NCBI RefSeq assembly: GCF_011045025.1
Contig: NZ_JAAKZX010000070.1
Coordinates: 1 to 43,140, forward strand
Direction of reading: 5' to 3'
Source: Streptomyces ureilyticus
GTDB taxonomy: Bacteria > Actinomycetota > Actinomycetes > Streptomycetales > Streptomycetaceae
Length of the DNA stretch: 43,140 nt
The position numbers and the translations under genes are program-made. The notes under the pieces are model-generated. The model was not told where the DNA came from. It did not search any database and saw nothing but the letters and a program-made list of their open reading frames with translations. Each line of letters opens with the position of its first letter. Position 1 is the stretch's first letter. This document shows, one piece after another, positions 31,059 through 43,140 of the stretch.

Positions 31059-32927
31059 GTGCCCGCGACCCCTAACAATGTGCCGAAGCCGAGCCGTACC
31101 GACCCGGCTCTGATCCGCAATTTCTGCATCATCGCGCACATCGACCACGGCAAGTCCACGCTCGCCGACCGGATGCTCCAGCTGACCGGTGTGGTCGAGC
31201 AGCGGCAGATGCGCGCTCAGTACCTCGACCGTATGGACATCGAGCGCGAGCGCGGCATCACGATCAAGTCCCAGGCGGTCCGGCTGCCCTGGGCTCCGAC
31301 CGAGGACCCGGGGAACACCCACATCCTCAACATGATCGACACTCCGGGGCACGTGGACTTCACGTACGAGGTGTCCCGGTCGCTCGCCGCGTGTGAGGGG
31401 ACGATCCTGCTCGTCGACGCCGCTCAGGGCATCGAGGCCCAGACCCTCGCCAACCTCTACCTGGCGATGGAGAATGACCTCACGATCATCCCCGTACTGA
31501 ACAAGATCGATCTGCCCGCCGCGCAGCCCGAGAAGTTCGCCGAGGAGCTCGCCCACCTCATCGGATGCGACCCCGGCGATGTCCTCAAGGTCTCCGCCAA
31601 GACCGGACTCGGCGTCGAGGCACTGCTCGACAAGGTCGTCGCCCAGGTTCCCGCCCCCGTGGGCGTCAAGGACGCCCCGGCGCGCGCCATGATCTTCGAC
31701 TCGGTGTACGACTCCTACCGCGGCGTCGTGACGTACGTGCGAGTCATCGACGGGCAGCTCAACAAGCGCGAGCGGATCCGGATGATGTCCACCGGCGCCA
31801 CGCACGAACTGCTGGAGATCGGGACGAACTCGCCCGAGATGCTCTCCGCCGACGGGCTCGGCGTCGGCGAGGTCGGCTACATCATCACCGGTGTGAAGGA
31901 CGTCCGGCAGTCCAAGGTCGGTGACACGATCACCAGCCTGCACAAGGGCGCCGTCGAAGCCCTCGGCGGGTACAAGGAACCCAAGCCGATGGTGTTCTCC
32001 GGCCTCTATCCCCTCGACGGCTCCGACTACCCCGAGCTGCGCGACGCCCTCGACAAGCTCCAGCTCAACGACGCCGCGCTGGTCTACGAGCCGGAGACCT
32101 CCGCCGCCCTCGGCTTCGGTTTCCGCGTCGGCTTCCTCGGGCTGCTGCACCTGGATGTGATCCGGGAGCGGCTGGAGCGCGAGTTCGGGCTCGACCTGAT
32201 CGCCACCGCGCCGAACGTGGTCTACCGCGTGATCATGGAGGACGGCGTCGAGCACACGGTGACGAACCCGAGCGAATTCCCCGAGGGGAAGATCAGTGAG
32301 GTGTACGAGCCGGTCGTACGCGCCACGATTCTCGCCCCGAGCGAGTTCATCGGCTCGATCATGGAGCTGTGCCAGACCCGCCGCGGCACCATGCTCGGCA
32401 TGGACTACCTCTCCGAGGACCGCGTCGAGATCCGCTACACGCTGCCGCTCGCGGAGATCGTCTTCGACTTCTTCGACCAGCTGAAGTCCAAGACCCGCGG
32501 ATACGCCTCGCTCGACTACGAGCCCACGGGCGAGCAGAGCAGCTCACTCGTCAAGGTCGACATCCTGCTGCACGGCGACAAGGTGGACGCGTTCTCCGCG
32601 ATCACCCACAAGGACCAGGCGTACGCATATGGCGTGCGGCTGGTCGCCAAGCTGCGCGAGCTCATCCCGCGGCAGGCCTTCGAGGTGCCCGTCCAGGCGG
32701 CCATCGGCTCCCGGGTCATCGCCCGCGAGACCATCCGCGCCATCCGCAAGGACGTCCTCGCCAAGTGCTACGGCGGTGACATCTCCCGTAAGCGGAAGCT
32801 GCTGGAGAAGCAGAAGGAAGGCAAGAAGCGGATGAAGATGGTGGGCTCTGTGGAGGTTCCGCAAGAGGCCTTCATCGCGGTGCTGTCCAGCGACGAGAGC
32901 GCGACCTCCGGCAGGGGCAAGAAGTAG
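31059..32927 (+). CDS. lepA: Elongation factor 4 (LepA)
   Basis: A 622-aa translational GTPase that promotes back-translocation or assists 30S assembly. The G motifs are intact (AHIDHGKST, DTPGHVDF, NKIDLP), followed by EF-G-like domains II-V and the LepA-specific C-terminal domain (KCYGGDISRKRKLLEKQKEGKKRMK). The N-terminus MPATPNNVPKPSRTDP is a short extension. GTG start at 31059 with AGGA about 6 nt upstream. Lies between rpsT and the acyl-CoA ligase. Confidence 0.97.
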   Translation: MPATPNNVPKPSRTDPALIRNFCIIAHIDHGKSTLADRMLQLTGVVEQRQMRAQYLDRMDIERERGITIKSQAVRLPWAPTEDPGNTHILNMIDTPGHVDFTYEVSRSLAACEGTILLVDAAQGIEAQTLANLYLAMENDLTIIPVLNKIDLPAAQPEKFAEELAHLIGCDPGDVLKVSAKTGLGVEALLDKVVAQVPAPVGVKDAPARAMIFDSVYDSYRGVVTYVRVIDGQLNKRERIRMMSTGATHELLEIGTNSPEMLSADGLGVGEVGYIITGVKDVRQSKVGDTITSLHKGAVEALGGYKEPKPMVFSGLYPLDGSDYPELRDALDKLQLNDAALVYEPETSAALGFGFRVGFLGLLHLDVIRERLEREFGLDLIATAPNVVYRVIMEDGVEHTVTNPSEFPEGKISEVYEPVVRATILAPSEFIGSIMELCQTRRGTMLGMDYLSEDRVEIRYTLPLAEIVFDFFDQLKSKTRGYASLDYEPTGEQSSSLVKVDILLHGDKVDAFSAITHKDQAYAYGVRLVAKLRELIPRQAFEVPVQAAIGSRVIARETIRAIRKDVLAKCYGGDISRKRKLLEKQKEGKKRMKMVGSVEVPQEAFIAVLSSDESATSGRGKK

Positions 32928-33242
32928 GAGGCGTCGTTCCGGGTAAGCCGACCACTGTTACCCCTGGAAACTGGGGAAGAATGCGGGCTCGTCGCGTTTT
33001 CCGCGCGACGGGCCCTCCCCCACTCTCGGCTTCGCTCGAGCGGGGGGACCCCCATGCTATGCGTAGGGTCGCTCAGCGTAGGAGTCTCGTAGGAAGTGAC
33101 AGCTCGCCGCCCCTTACGCACTGGCGAGTCGCGCTCTACTCTGATCACCACTCGATGGTTACTCGCGAGTTAAACAGCGGCCGCGAGTGACACAACAGCC
33201 GCAAAGAGCCAGCCGCACACTGTCGCGGGCCCGGAGGATGTC
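32928..33242 (+). promoter_or_regulatory. 315-bp gap: dispersed repeat, fadD promoter and possible operators
   Basis: No gene. It contains the 41-bp repeat copy at 33015-33055. TTACGC (33114-33119) and TACTCT (33137-33142), 17 bp apart, form a likely promoter. A 10-bp palindrome ACTCGCGAGT at 33161-33170 lies just downstream of the expected start, with GCGAGT repeated at 33124 and 33183. A TetR-type fatty-acid repressor would fit. Confidence 0.5.
33015..33055. repeat. 41-bp dispersed repeat, copy 1
   Basis: A C-rich/G-rich element of the form CTCCCCCACTCTCGGCTTCG followed by CTCGAGCGGGGGGACCCCCAT. It differs from the copy at 35214 at one position and can fold through its C5 and G6 runs. The pattern is familiar from other Streptomyces intergenic regions. 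Confidence 0.8.
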
Positions 33243-35129
33243 GTGAGCGACACACAAACCCTGATCGAGAACCGTCCGCCGTCCGTGGCGGCCCTCTTCC
33301 TGGAGCGCGTGGCGGCCACACCGGACGCCGAGGCCTACCGTTACCCCGTACCCCCCGCGTCGGGCGAAGGCCCGGACGACTGGAAGTCGCTGACCTGGGC
33401 GCAGGCCGCCGAGCGGGTCTTCGCCATCGCCGCGGGCCTGATCGAACTGGGCGTCCAGCCCGAGCAGCGCGTCGCGCTCTCCTCCGCCACCCGGGTCGAT
33501 TGGATCCTCGCCGACCTCGGCATCCTGTGCGCGGGCGCGGCGACGACGACCGTCTACCCGCAGACCAACGCCGAGGAATCGGCGTTCATCCTCTCCGACT
33601 CCGAGAGCAAGGTCCTGATCGCGGAGGACGCCGCACAGCTCGCCAAGGCGCGCGAGAAGCGGGCCGAACTCCCCGAACTGACCCATGTCGTCGTCATCGA
33701 CGGCACCGGCGTGGACTCCTCCCAGGACGAGGGTGACTGGGTACTCACCCTCGCCGAGCTGGAGAAGCGCGGCGCCGCCGTCCTGGAGAAGAACCCCGAC
33801 CTCGTCAAGGACAAGGTCGGCGCGATCACCTCCGACCAGCTCGCCACGCTGATCTACACCTCCGGCACTACCGGCCGCCCCAAGGGCGTACGGCTGCCGC
33901 ACGACAACTGGTCGTACATGGCGAAGGCGACCTCCGCGACCGGCCTGATCAGCGCCGAGGACGTGCAGTACCTGTGGCTGCCGCTCGCGCACGTCTTCGG
34001 CAAGGTGCTCACGTCCGGGCAGATCGACGTCGGGCACGTCACCGCCGTCGACGGCCGGGTGGACAAGATCATCGAGAATCTGCCGGTGGTGAAGCCGACG
34101 TACATGGCGGCCGTGCCCCGCATCTTCGAGAAGGTCTACAACGGCGTCGCGGCCAAGGCCCGCGCCGGTGGCGGCGCCAAGTACAAGATCTTCCAGTGGG
34201 CGGCGGAGGTCGCGCGCGAGTACGCGAAGGTCAGCCAGGACAACTTCCGCAGGACCGGTACGGCCTCCGTGCCCTTCGGCCTCGGCGCCAAGCACAAGAT
34301 CGCGGACGCGCTCGTCTACTCCAAGCTCCGCGAGGCCTTCGGCGGCAACCTGCGCGCCTGCGTCTCCGGATCGGCCGCACTCGCGCCCGACATCGGCTAC
34401 TTCTTCGCCGGCGCCGGCGTGCACATCCTGGAGGGCTACGGACTGACCGAGTCGTCCGCCGCGTCTTTCGTGAACCCGGGGGAGGCGTACCGCACGGGCA
34501 CCGTGGGCAAGCCGCTGCCCGGCTGCGAGGTGCGTATCGCGGACGACGGCGAGATCCTGCTGCGCGGGCCCGGGATCATGGAGGGCTACCACAAGCTGCC
34601 CGACAAGACCGCCGAGGTCCTGGAGCCCGACGGCTGGTTCCACACCGGTGACATCGGCGAGCTGTCCCCCGACGGCTATCTGAAGATCACCGACCGCAAG
34701 AAGGACCTCATCAAGACCTCCGGCGGAAAGTACATCGCGCCGGCCGAGGTCGAGGGCCAGTTCAAGGCGGTGTGCCCGTACGTGTCCAACATCCTCGTGC
34801 ACGGCGCCGACCGGAACTTCTGCACCGCGCTCATCGCACTCGACGAGCCGTCCATCCTGGGCTGGGCCAAGGAGAACGGCATGGAGGGCAAGTCGTACGC
34901 CGAGGTCGTCGCCGCACCCGCGACGGTCGAGCTCATCGACGGGTACGTCAAGCAGCTCAACGAAGGGCTTCAGCGGTGGCAGACCATCAAGAAGTTCCGG
35001 CTTCTGCCGCGGGACCTCGACATTGAGCACGGCGAGCTGACGCCGAGTCTGAAGTTGAAGCGGCCGGTTGTCGAGCGGGAGTACAAGGGGCTGATCGAGG
35101 AGATGTACGAGGGCTCTCGCGAGGCGTAG
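33243..35129 (+). CDS. Long-chain fatty-acid-CoA ligase (AMP-binding)
   Basis: A 628-aa ANL-superfamily enzyme activating fatty acids to acyl-CoA through acyl-AMP. Motifs: LIYTSGTTGRPKGVRL (P-loop A3, near residue 203), GYGLTESSAAS (A5), GWFHTGDIGELSPDG (A7) and KITDRKKDLIKTSGGKYIAP (A8/A10). It resembles the FadD15/ACSL-like group. GTG start at 33243 with GGAGG 5 nt upstream. A palindrome (ACTCGCGAGT) upstream and the 41-bp repeats on both sides are described separately. Confidence 0.9.
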   Translation: MSDTQTLIENRPPSVAALFLERVAATPDAEAYRYPVPPASGEGPDDWKSLTWAQAAERVFAIAAGLIELGVQPEQRVALSSATRVDWILADLGILCAGAATTTVYPQTNAEESAFILSDSESKVLIAEDAAQLAKAREKRAELPELTHVVVIDGTGVDSSQDEGDWVLTLAELEKRGAAVLEKNPDLVKDKVGAITSDQLATLIYTSGTTGRPKGVRLPHDNWSYMAKATSATGLISAEDVQYLWLPLAHVFGKVLTSGQIDVGHVTAVDGRVDKIIENLPVVKPTYMAAVPRIFEKVYNGVAAKARAGGGAKYKIFQWAAEVAREYAKVSQDNFRRTGTASVPFGLGAKHKIADALVYSKLREAFGGNLRACVSGSAALAPDIGYFFAGAGVHILEGYGLTESSAASFVNPGEAYRTGTVGKPLPGCEVRIADDGEILLRGPGIMEGYHKLPDKTAEVLEPDGWFHTGDIGELSPDGYLKITDRKKDLIKTSGGKYIAPAEVEGQFKAVCPYVSNILVHGADRNFCTALIALDEPSILGWAKENGMEGKSYAEVVAAPATVELIDGYVKQLNEGLQRWQTIKKFRLLPRDLDIEHGELTPSLKLKRPVVEREYKGLIEEMYEGSREA

Positions 35130-35190
35130 GCGGTTCCAGCGGGCGTTTCCTCCAGGAGGCGTGGGGAATTGCGGTTCGGCTGTTCCCCGC

Positions 35191-35204
35191 GCCCCTAAAG
35201 GGGC
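35191..35204 (+). terminator. Short hairpin after the acyl-CoA ligase
   Basis: GCCCC-TAAA-GGGGC, 62 bp after the stop. A weak terminator; stronger candidates follow at 35284. Confidence 0.35.
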
Positions 35205-35213
35205 CGCTGGTCG

Positions 35214-35254
35214 CTCCCCCACTCTCGGCTCCGCTCGAGCGGGGGGACCCCCAT
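35214..35254. repeat. 41-bp dispersed repeat, copy 2
   Basis: 40 of 41 bases agree with the copy at 33015-33055, in the same orientation. It lies between the ligase stop and the terminator of the convergent response-regulator gene. Confidence 0.8.
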
Positions 35255-35283
35255 CGCGGCGGAGCCGCACATTTGATACAGCC

Positions 35284-35305
35284 CCGCGCCCCTTACGGGG
35301 CGCGG
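35284..35305. terminator. Bidirectional hairpin between acyl-CoA ligase and response regulator
   Basis: CCGCGCCCC/GGGGCGCGG, 9-bp perfect stem with a TTAC loop. It overlaps the stop codon of the minus-strand response-regulator gene. Confidence 0.65.
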
Positions 35306-35865
35306 TGTCCCGTTACCAGTGCCCGTAGGTCTCTGACCTGCGCGCGCAACTCCGCCAAGTCCGGGGAAGCCTCCGCCAGTTGCTTCTCCAGAGCGTCCAA
35401 CCGCGAGTTCACTTGTGCGCCATGTGTCCGCTGCTCCGCAAGCATTCGTTCCAGTTGGCGGTTCTTGCGGTGGAGGTCCAGGAAGACCGTGACCTTGGCT
35501 CGTAGGACCCAGGGGTCGAAGGGCTTGGTGAGGTAGTCGGCGGCGCCGGTGGCGTAGCCGCGGAAGGCGTAGCCCGAGTCGGCGTCCGTGCCCGTCAGGA
35601 AGATGATGGGGACGTCCTTGGTCTGGTCGAGGCGCTTGATGTTCGCGGCGGTCTCGAAGCCGTCCATGCCCGGCATGCGGATGTCGAGCAGCACTACGGC
35701 GAACCGCTGCCGCAGCAGCGCCTTCATCGCGTCCTCGCCCGAACGGGCCCGTACCAGCGGCTCGTTGAGGGAGCCCAGGACCGCTTCCAGTGCGATCAGG
35801 TTGTCCTCCATGTCGTCCACGAGGAGTATGTTCGCGCGCTCGTCGGTCGATGCCTCAGTACTCAT
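35293..35865 (-). CDS. Stand-alone response regulator with C-terminal coiled coil
   Basis: A 190-aa protein. The receiver domain (residues 1-130) has the phospho-acceptor Asp61 (VVLLDIRMPGMDG), the acidic pair Asp17/Asp18, and the switch Lys in YLTKPFDPW. Residues ~130-185 form a long Leu/Gln/Glu helix (RKNRQLERMLAEQRTHG ... LDALEKQLAEASPDLAEL) suited to a coiled coil. No DNA-binding or output enzyme domain is present. It begins 19 bp after the stop of the hybrid kinase, so both share an operon. This matches the domain plan of OsaB, from the osmoadaptation system of S. coelicolor, and is possibly a paralogue. Confidence 0.88.
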   Translation of the reverse strand: MSTEASTDERANILLVDDMEDNLIALEAVLGSLNEPLVRARSGEDAMKALLRQRFAVVLLDIRMPGMDGFETAANIKRLDQTKDVPIIFLTGTDADSGYAFRGYATGAADYLTKPFDPWVLRAKVTVFLDLHRKNRQLERMLAEQRTHGAQVNSRLDALEKQLAEASPDLAELRAQVRDLRALVTGHRAP

Positions 35866-35883
35866 GGTGTTGGTCTGCCTGCC

Positions 35884-40062
<4,179 letters not shown>

Positions 40063-40164
40063 GCGGGCCCACTTCGGTAACTCGGCGCTTATGGGCCGGG
40101 CCAGTCTGTCACTCTGTCGATGTCGCCTGAGGCCTAATCGTCCAACTGCTCAGGGAGCCGCACA

Positions 40165-42192
40165 GTGGGGGCCACACCAACGCGACGGGAGTTCATGTCC
40201 CGCGCTCCTGATACACCTGAGCGCCCGCGCCCGACCGCGCGTACGTCGCTGCCGGGCAACCCTCTCGCGCCGGGAGCCGCCCGCCGTTTCGTCCGCACCG
40301 CGCTCGCCGAGTGGACCGAACTCGCCCTGCCCGGCGTCGAGTTCATCACCGACCAGCTGGTCGACGAGGCCGTGGTCGTGGTCAGCGAACTCGTCACCAA
40401 CGCGGTCGTCCACGCCGGCACGGACGTAGAACTCCGGACACGCCTCGAGCCCGCCGAGGACGGTGAGTTCGCGGAGAACGCCGGGCTCGCCGAGTTCGCC
40501 GTGTTCGCCGAGCCCGCGAAGCTCGCCGAAAGCGCCGAGTTCGCCGAGGAGGCCGAAAGCGATGCCGGAGCCGCCGGTGTGCTCGTCATCGAGGTCGCCG
40601 ACCACCACCCCGCGCGCGTGGTGCGCGGCGACGGTGTCGAGCGGCCGCACGACAGCGCCGAGTACGGGCGCGGTCTGCGGCTCGTCTCCGCGCTCGCCGA
40701 GTCCTGGGGCATCACCTACCGCACCGGCACCAAGATCGTGTGGGCCCGGCTGCCCGTCGCCGGGGTCGCACCCGTCGAGGAGACGGCCGAGCCAGAGGCG
40801 TACGCCGGTGAACACGCCCTGCTGCGCGGGGTGCGGGCCGCCGAGATCCTCACCCCCGCGCCCCGGCGCGGCGTACCGCTGCACGACCGGGAATGGCTCA
40901 ACCGCGGCGCCCTCTGCTTCCTCGCCGAAGCCTCCGACCTGCTGGCCGGGCAGCTCGACGAGGACCTGGTCGCCGCGCTCACCGCGCAGCTGCTCGTGCC
41001 GCGGCTCGCCGACTGGTGCGCGGTGTGGCTCGAGGACGAGACCCCGGGCCGGCTCGACGGTGGCCTGATCGGCGGGCCACGGCTCGCCCGCGTCTGGCAC
41101 GGCAGCGAGAACCGCATCGAGGAGCTGCGCCTGCTCCTGGAGAAGGACCCACCGCGCGTGCCCGACTCGGCGGGCTCAGGACCCGTCCCCGTGCCCTGGC
41201 CCGGCGAAGCGCTCGGCGGGCGCGCCGACAGCGGGACGGCACTCGGGTACCGGCTGATCGCGGGCGGCCGGCCGCTCGGCACGCTCGTCATCGGACGGGC
41301 CGGGCTCGTCCGCTTCCCCGACGAGATCACCGGGCTCGTCGAGGACCTCAGCCGCCGGGTCTCGCTCGCCATCGGGGCGGCCCGGCAGTACGCGCGCCAG
41401 GCCACCATCAGCCGCGTACTGCAGCGTGGCCTGCTGCCCGGCGCGGTCGCCGAGATACCGGGCGTACGCAGCGCCCTCGTCTACGAGCCGTGCGACAAGG
41501 GCGGGCCGAGCGGTGACTTCTACGACCTCTTCCCGGCCGGGGACGGACGCTGGTGCTTCGCGCTCGGCGACGTCCAGGGCAAGGGACCCGAGGCCGCCGT
41601 CGTCATCGGCCTCGCCCGCCCCTGGCTGCGGCTGCTCGCCCGCGAGGGCTACGAGGTCCCCGACGTACTCGACCGCCTCAACCAGCTGCTCCTCGACGAC
41701 GCGACCGAGGCCGCGGACGCCGCCGCCCGCTCCCTGGTGGCGGCCGGCGCTCCCGGCCTCGCCGACGAGGGCCCGCAGAACCGGTTCCTCTCCCTGCTCT
41801 ACGGCGAGCTGGTCCCCCACGACGGCGGTGTGCACTGCACCATCGCCTCCGCCGGCCATCCGCTGCCGCTGGTCCTGGAACCCTGCGGCACGGTGCTCAC
41901 CGAGGTGGCCCAGCCGCAGACGCTGCTCGGCGTCTTCGAGGACGCCACGTACACCTACGGGAGCTTCGAGCTGCGCCCCGGCGACAGCCTCCTGTGCGTC
42001 ACGGACGGGGTGACGGAGCGGCGCAGCGGGGCCCGGCAGTTCGACGACTCCGAGGGGCTCGCCACTGTCCTCAGCGGCTGCGCGGGTTTGAGCGCCGAGC
42101 TGATCGCGGAGCGGATCCGGCGACTGGTGCACGAATTCGGGCCGAAGCCGCCGGAGGACGATCTGGCGCTGCTGGTACTGCAGGCCGAGTAG
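40165..42192 (+). CDS. HATPase-GAF-PP2C signalling protein (OsaC/RsbU-RsbW-like)
   Basis: A 675-aa protein. The N-terminal domain is an anti-sigma-type HATPase with SELVTNAVVHAG (about residues 73-85) and YGRGLRLVSALAE; between them lies an insert of about 40 residues made of AEFAE-like units (99-139). A GAF domain follows (about 250-420), then a SpoIIE/PP2C phosphatase with its acidic metal residues: GPSGDFYD, ALGDVQGKG, CVTDGVTE and PEDDLALLV. The combination of kinase-like and phosphatase domains fits a switch on an anti-anti-sigma factor and resembles OsaC, which lies beside OsaAB in S. coelicolor. The GTG at 40165 follows GGGAG by 7 nt. Divergent from the hybrid kinase by 102 bp. Confidence 0.88.
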   Translation: MGATPTRREFMSRAPDTPERPRPTARTSLPGNPLAPGAARRFVRTALAEWTELALPGVEFITDQLVDEAVVVVSELVTNAVVHAGTDVELRTRLEPAEDGEFAENAGLAEFAVFAEPAKLAESAEFAEEAESDAGAAGVLVIEVADHHPARVVRGDGVERPHDSAEYGRGLRLVSALAESWGITYRTGTKIVWARLPVAGVAPVEETAEPEAYAGEHALLRGVRAAEILTPAPRRGVPLHDREWLNRGALCFLAEASDLLAGQLDEDLVAALTAQLLVPRLADWCAVWLEDETPGRLDGGLIGGPRLARVWHGSENRIEELRLLLEKDPPRVPDSAGSGPVPVPWPGEALGGRADSGTALGYRLIAGGRPLGTLVIGRAGLVRFPDEITGLVEDLSRRVSLAIGAARQYARQATISRVLQRGLLPGAVAEIPGVRSALVYEPCDKGGPSGDFYDLFPAGDGRWCFALGDVQGKGPEAAVVIGLARPWLRLLAREGYEVPDVLDRLNQLLLDDATEAADAAARSLVAAGAPGLADEGPQNRFLSLLYGELVPHDGGVHCTIASAGHPLPLVLEPCGTVLTEVAQPQTLLGVFEDATYTYGSFELRPGDSLLCVTDGVTERRSGARQFDDSEGLATVLSGCAGLSAELIAERIRRLVHEFGPKPPEDDLALLVLQAE

Positions 42193-42222
42193 GCAGGGGC
42201 CCGGGGAGTCGCGACGGTGCTG

Positions 42223-42228
42223 GACAAT
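42223..42228 (+). promoter_or_regulatory. -10-like box of hemW
   Basis: GACAAT starts 13 bp before the ATG at 42236. GGAAGG lies directly against the start codon, too close to serve as a ribosome site, so a leaderless mRNA is possible. Confidence 0.3.
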
Positions 42229-42235
42229 GGAAGGC

Positions 42236-43140
42236 ATGCCTTCCGCACTTCCCGACGGTGAGCCCGTCCCCGACGACGGGACGCTGCCCGCGCACGCCCT
42301 GGCGGGCGCCGCCGCCCGCCCCCTCGGGTTCTATCTGCACGTGCCGTACTGCGCGACGCGCTGCGGCTACTGCGACTTCAACACGTACACCGCGACCGAG
42401 CTGCGGGGGAGCGGGGGCGTGCTCGCCTCCCGCGACAACTATGCGTCGACCCTGATCGACGAGGTGCGGCTGGCTCGCAAGGTTCTGGGCGACGACCCGC
42501 GTCCGGTGCGCACGGTCTTCGTCGGTGGAGGTACGCCGACTCTGCTGGCCGCCGATGACCTCGTACGGATGCTGGGGGCGATCCGGGAGGAGTTCGGGCT
42601 CGCGGAGGACGCGGAGATCACCACGGAGGCGAATCCGGAGTCGGTGGATCCGTCGTATCTGGCCGCGCTGCGGGCCGGGGGCTTCAACCGGATCTCGTTC
42701 GGGATGCAGAGTGCCCGGCAGCATGTGCTGAAGGTGCTCGACCGTACGCATACGCCGGGGCGTCCCGAGGCGTGCGTCGCGGAGGCCCGTGCGGCGGGCT
42801 TCGAGCACGTGAACCTGGATCTGATCTACGGCACGCCCGGGGAGTCGGACGATGACTGGCGGGCGTCGTTGGAGGCGGCTCTGGGCGCCGGGCCGGATCA
42901 TGTGTCGGCGTACGCGTTGATCGTCGAGGAAGGGACGCAGCTGGCGCGGCGGATCCGGCGGGGTGAGGTTCCGATGACGGACGACGACGTCCACGCGGAC
43001 CGGTATCTGATCGCGGACGAGGTGCTGGCGGGGGCGGGGTTCGAGTGGTACGAGGTGTCGAACTGGGCGACGTCCCGGGCCGGGCGGTGTCTGCACAACG
43101 AGTTGTACTGGCGGGGGGCCGACTGGTGGGGGGCCGGGCC
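42236..43140 (+). CDS. hemW: HemW-type radical SAM heme chaperone (3' end beyond the window)
   Basis: 301 codons are visible with no stop. The radical SAM cluster motif is YCATRCGYC (C-x3-C-x2-C) near residue 37; GGGTPT, the NPESVDP motif, FGMQSA, DLIYGTPG and the HemN-family HNELYW near the end of the window follow. HemW binds heme and a [4Fe-4S] cluster and is thought to deliver heme to respiratory enzymes; it lacks the residues needed for coproporphyrinogen oxidation in HemN. It starts 43 bp after the PP2C gene in the same direction, but has its own -10-like box. lepA-hemW order is typical of many bacteria, here separated by the fadD and signalling genes. Confidence 0.93.
   Translation, partial: MPSALPDGEPVPDDGTLPAHALAGAAARPLGFYLHVPYCATRCGYCDFNTYTATELRGSGGVLASRDNYASTLIDEVRLARKVLGDDPRPVRTVFVGGGTPTLLAADDLVRMLGAIREEFGLAEDAEITTEANPESVDPSYLAALRAGGFNRISFGMQSARQHVLKVLDRTHTPGRPEACVAEARAAGFEHVNLDLIYGTPGESDDDWRASLEAALGAGPDHVSAYALIVEEGTQLARRIRRGEVPMTDDDVHADRYLIADEVLAGAGFEWYEVSNWATSRAGRCLHNELYWRGADWWGAG

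Overview
This is a high-GC segment of an actinobacterial chromosome, almost certainly Streptomyces. The evidence is the very strong third-position GC, frequent GTG starts, shadow ORFs on the opposite strand, start codons preceded by TANNNT boxes with no Shine-Dalgarno sequence, and the gene order proB / proA / nadD / LCP protein / rsfS / histidine phosphatase / tRNA-Ala / leuS / degV / comEA-comEC / holA / rpsT / lepA / hemW. Much of this order (nadD-rsfS-phosphatase-degV-comEA-comEC-holA-rpsT) is shared with mycobacteria. The window is mostly core chromosome; no insertion sequence, prophage, CRISPR array or rRNA was seen.

Layout. 1-2.2 kb: a minus-strand membrane glycerophosphotransferase-like enzyme. 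2.4-5.6 kb: proline biosynthesis (proB, a small conserved gene, proA). 5.7-7.4 kb: two single-pass membrane proteins that share an N-terminal motif and an identical -10 box. 7.4-9.1 kb: an M48 metalloprotease and two tiny membrane proteins (51 and 54 aa). 9.2-12.9 kb: nadD, a LytR-CpsA-Psr (LCP) wall-polymer protein with a Tyr/Gln/Gly-rich tail, rsfS and a histidine phosphatase. 13.1-14.1 kb: two identical tRNA-Ala(GGC) genes bracketing two tiny Cys-rich proteins. 14.2-17.2 kb: a minus-strand pair encoding a heme-b membrane protein with a (Y/T)DTG-repeat tail and an altered NuoF-like flavoprotein fused to a ferredoxin. 17.5-20.6 kb: leuS behind a leader-peptide attenuator. 20.7-26.8 kb: a membrane coiled-coil protein, DegV, ComEA and ComEC. 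27.0-30.3 kb: arylamine N-acetyltransferase, a YceI fusion, a small acidic protein and holA. 30.5-35.1 kb: rpsT with a structured leader, lepA and an acyl-CoA ligase. 35.3-42.2 kb: a signalling module made of a 1392-aa HAMP-array hybrid kinase, a stand-alone response regulator and a divergent HATPase-GAF-PP2C protein. 42.2 kb to the end: hemW, cut by the window edge.

The most interesting parts are: (1) the heme-b / NuoF-like redox pair, whose flavoprotein has lost the NADH-pocket Glu-Glu motif and one N3 cysteine and gained a C-terminal ferredoxin; (2) the Osa-like signalling module; (3) the leucine leader peptide and terminator in front of leuS; (4) the single TTA (bldA) codon in comEC; (5) the nested inverted repeats in the rpsT leader; (6) the LCP protein that lacks the usual active-site Arg-Asp. 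Coordinates, starts and motifs were read by eye; family assignments rest on motif recognition, not on database searches.
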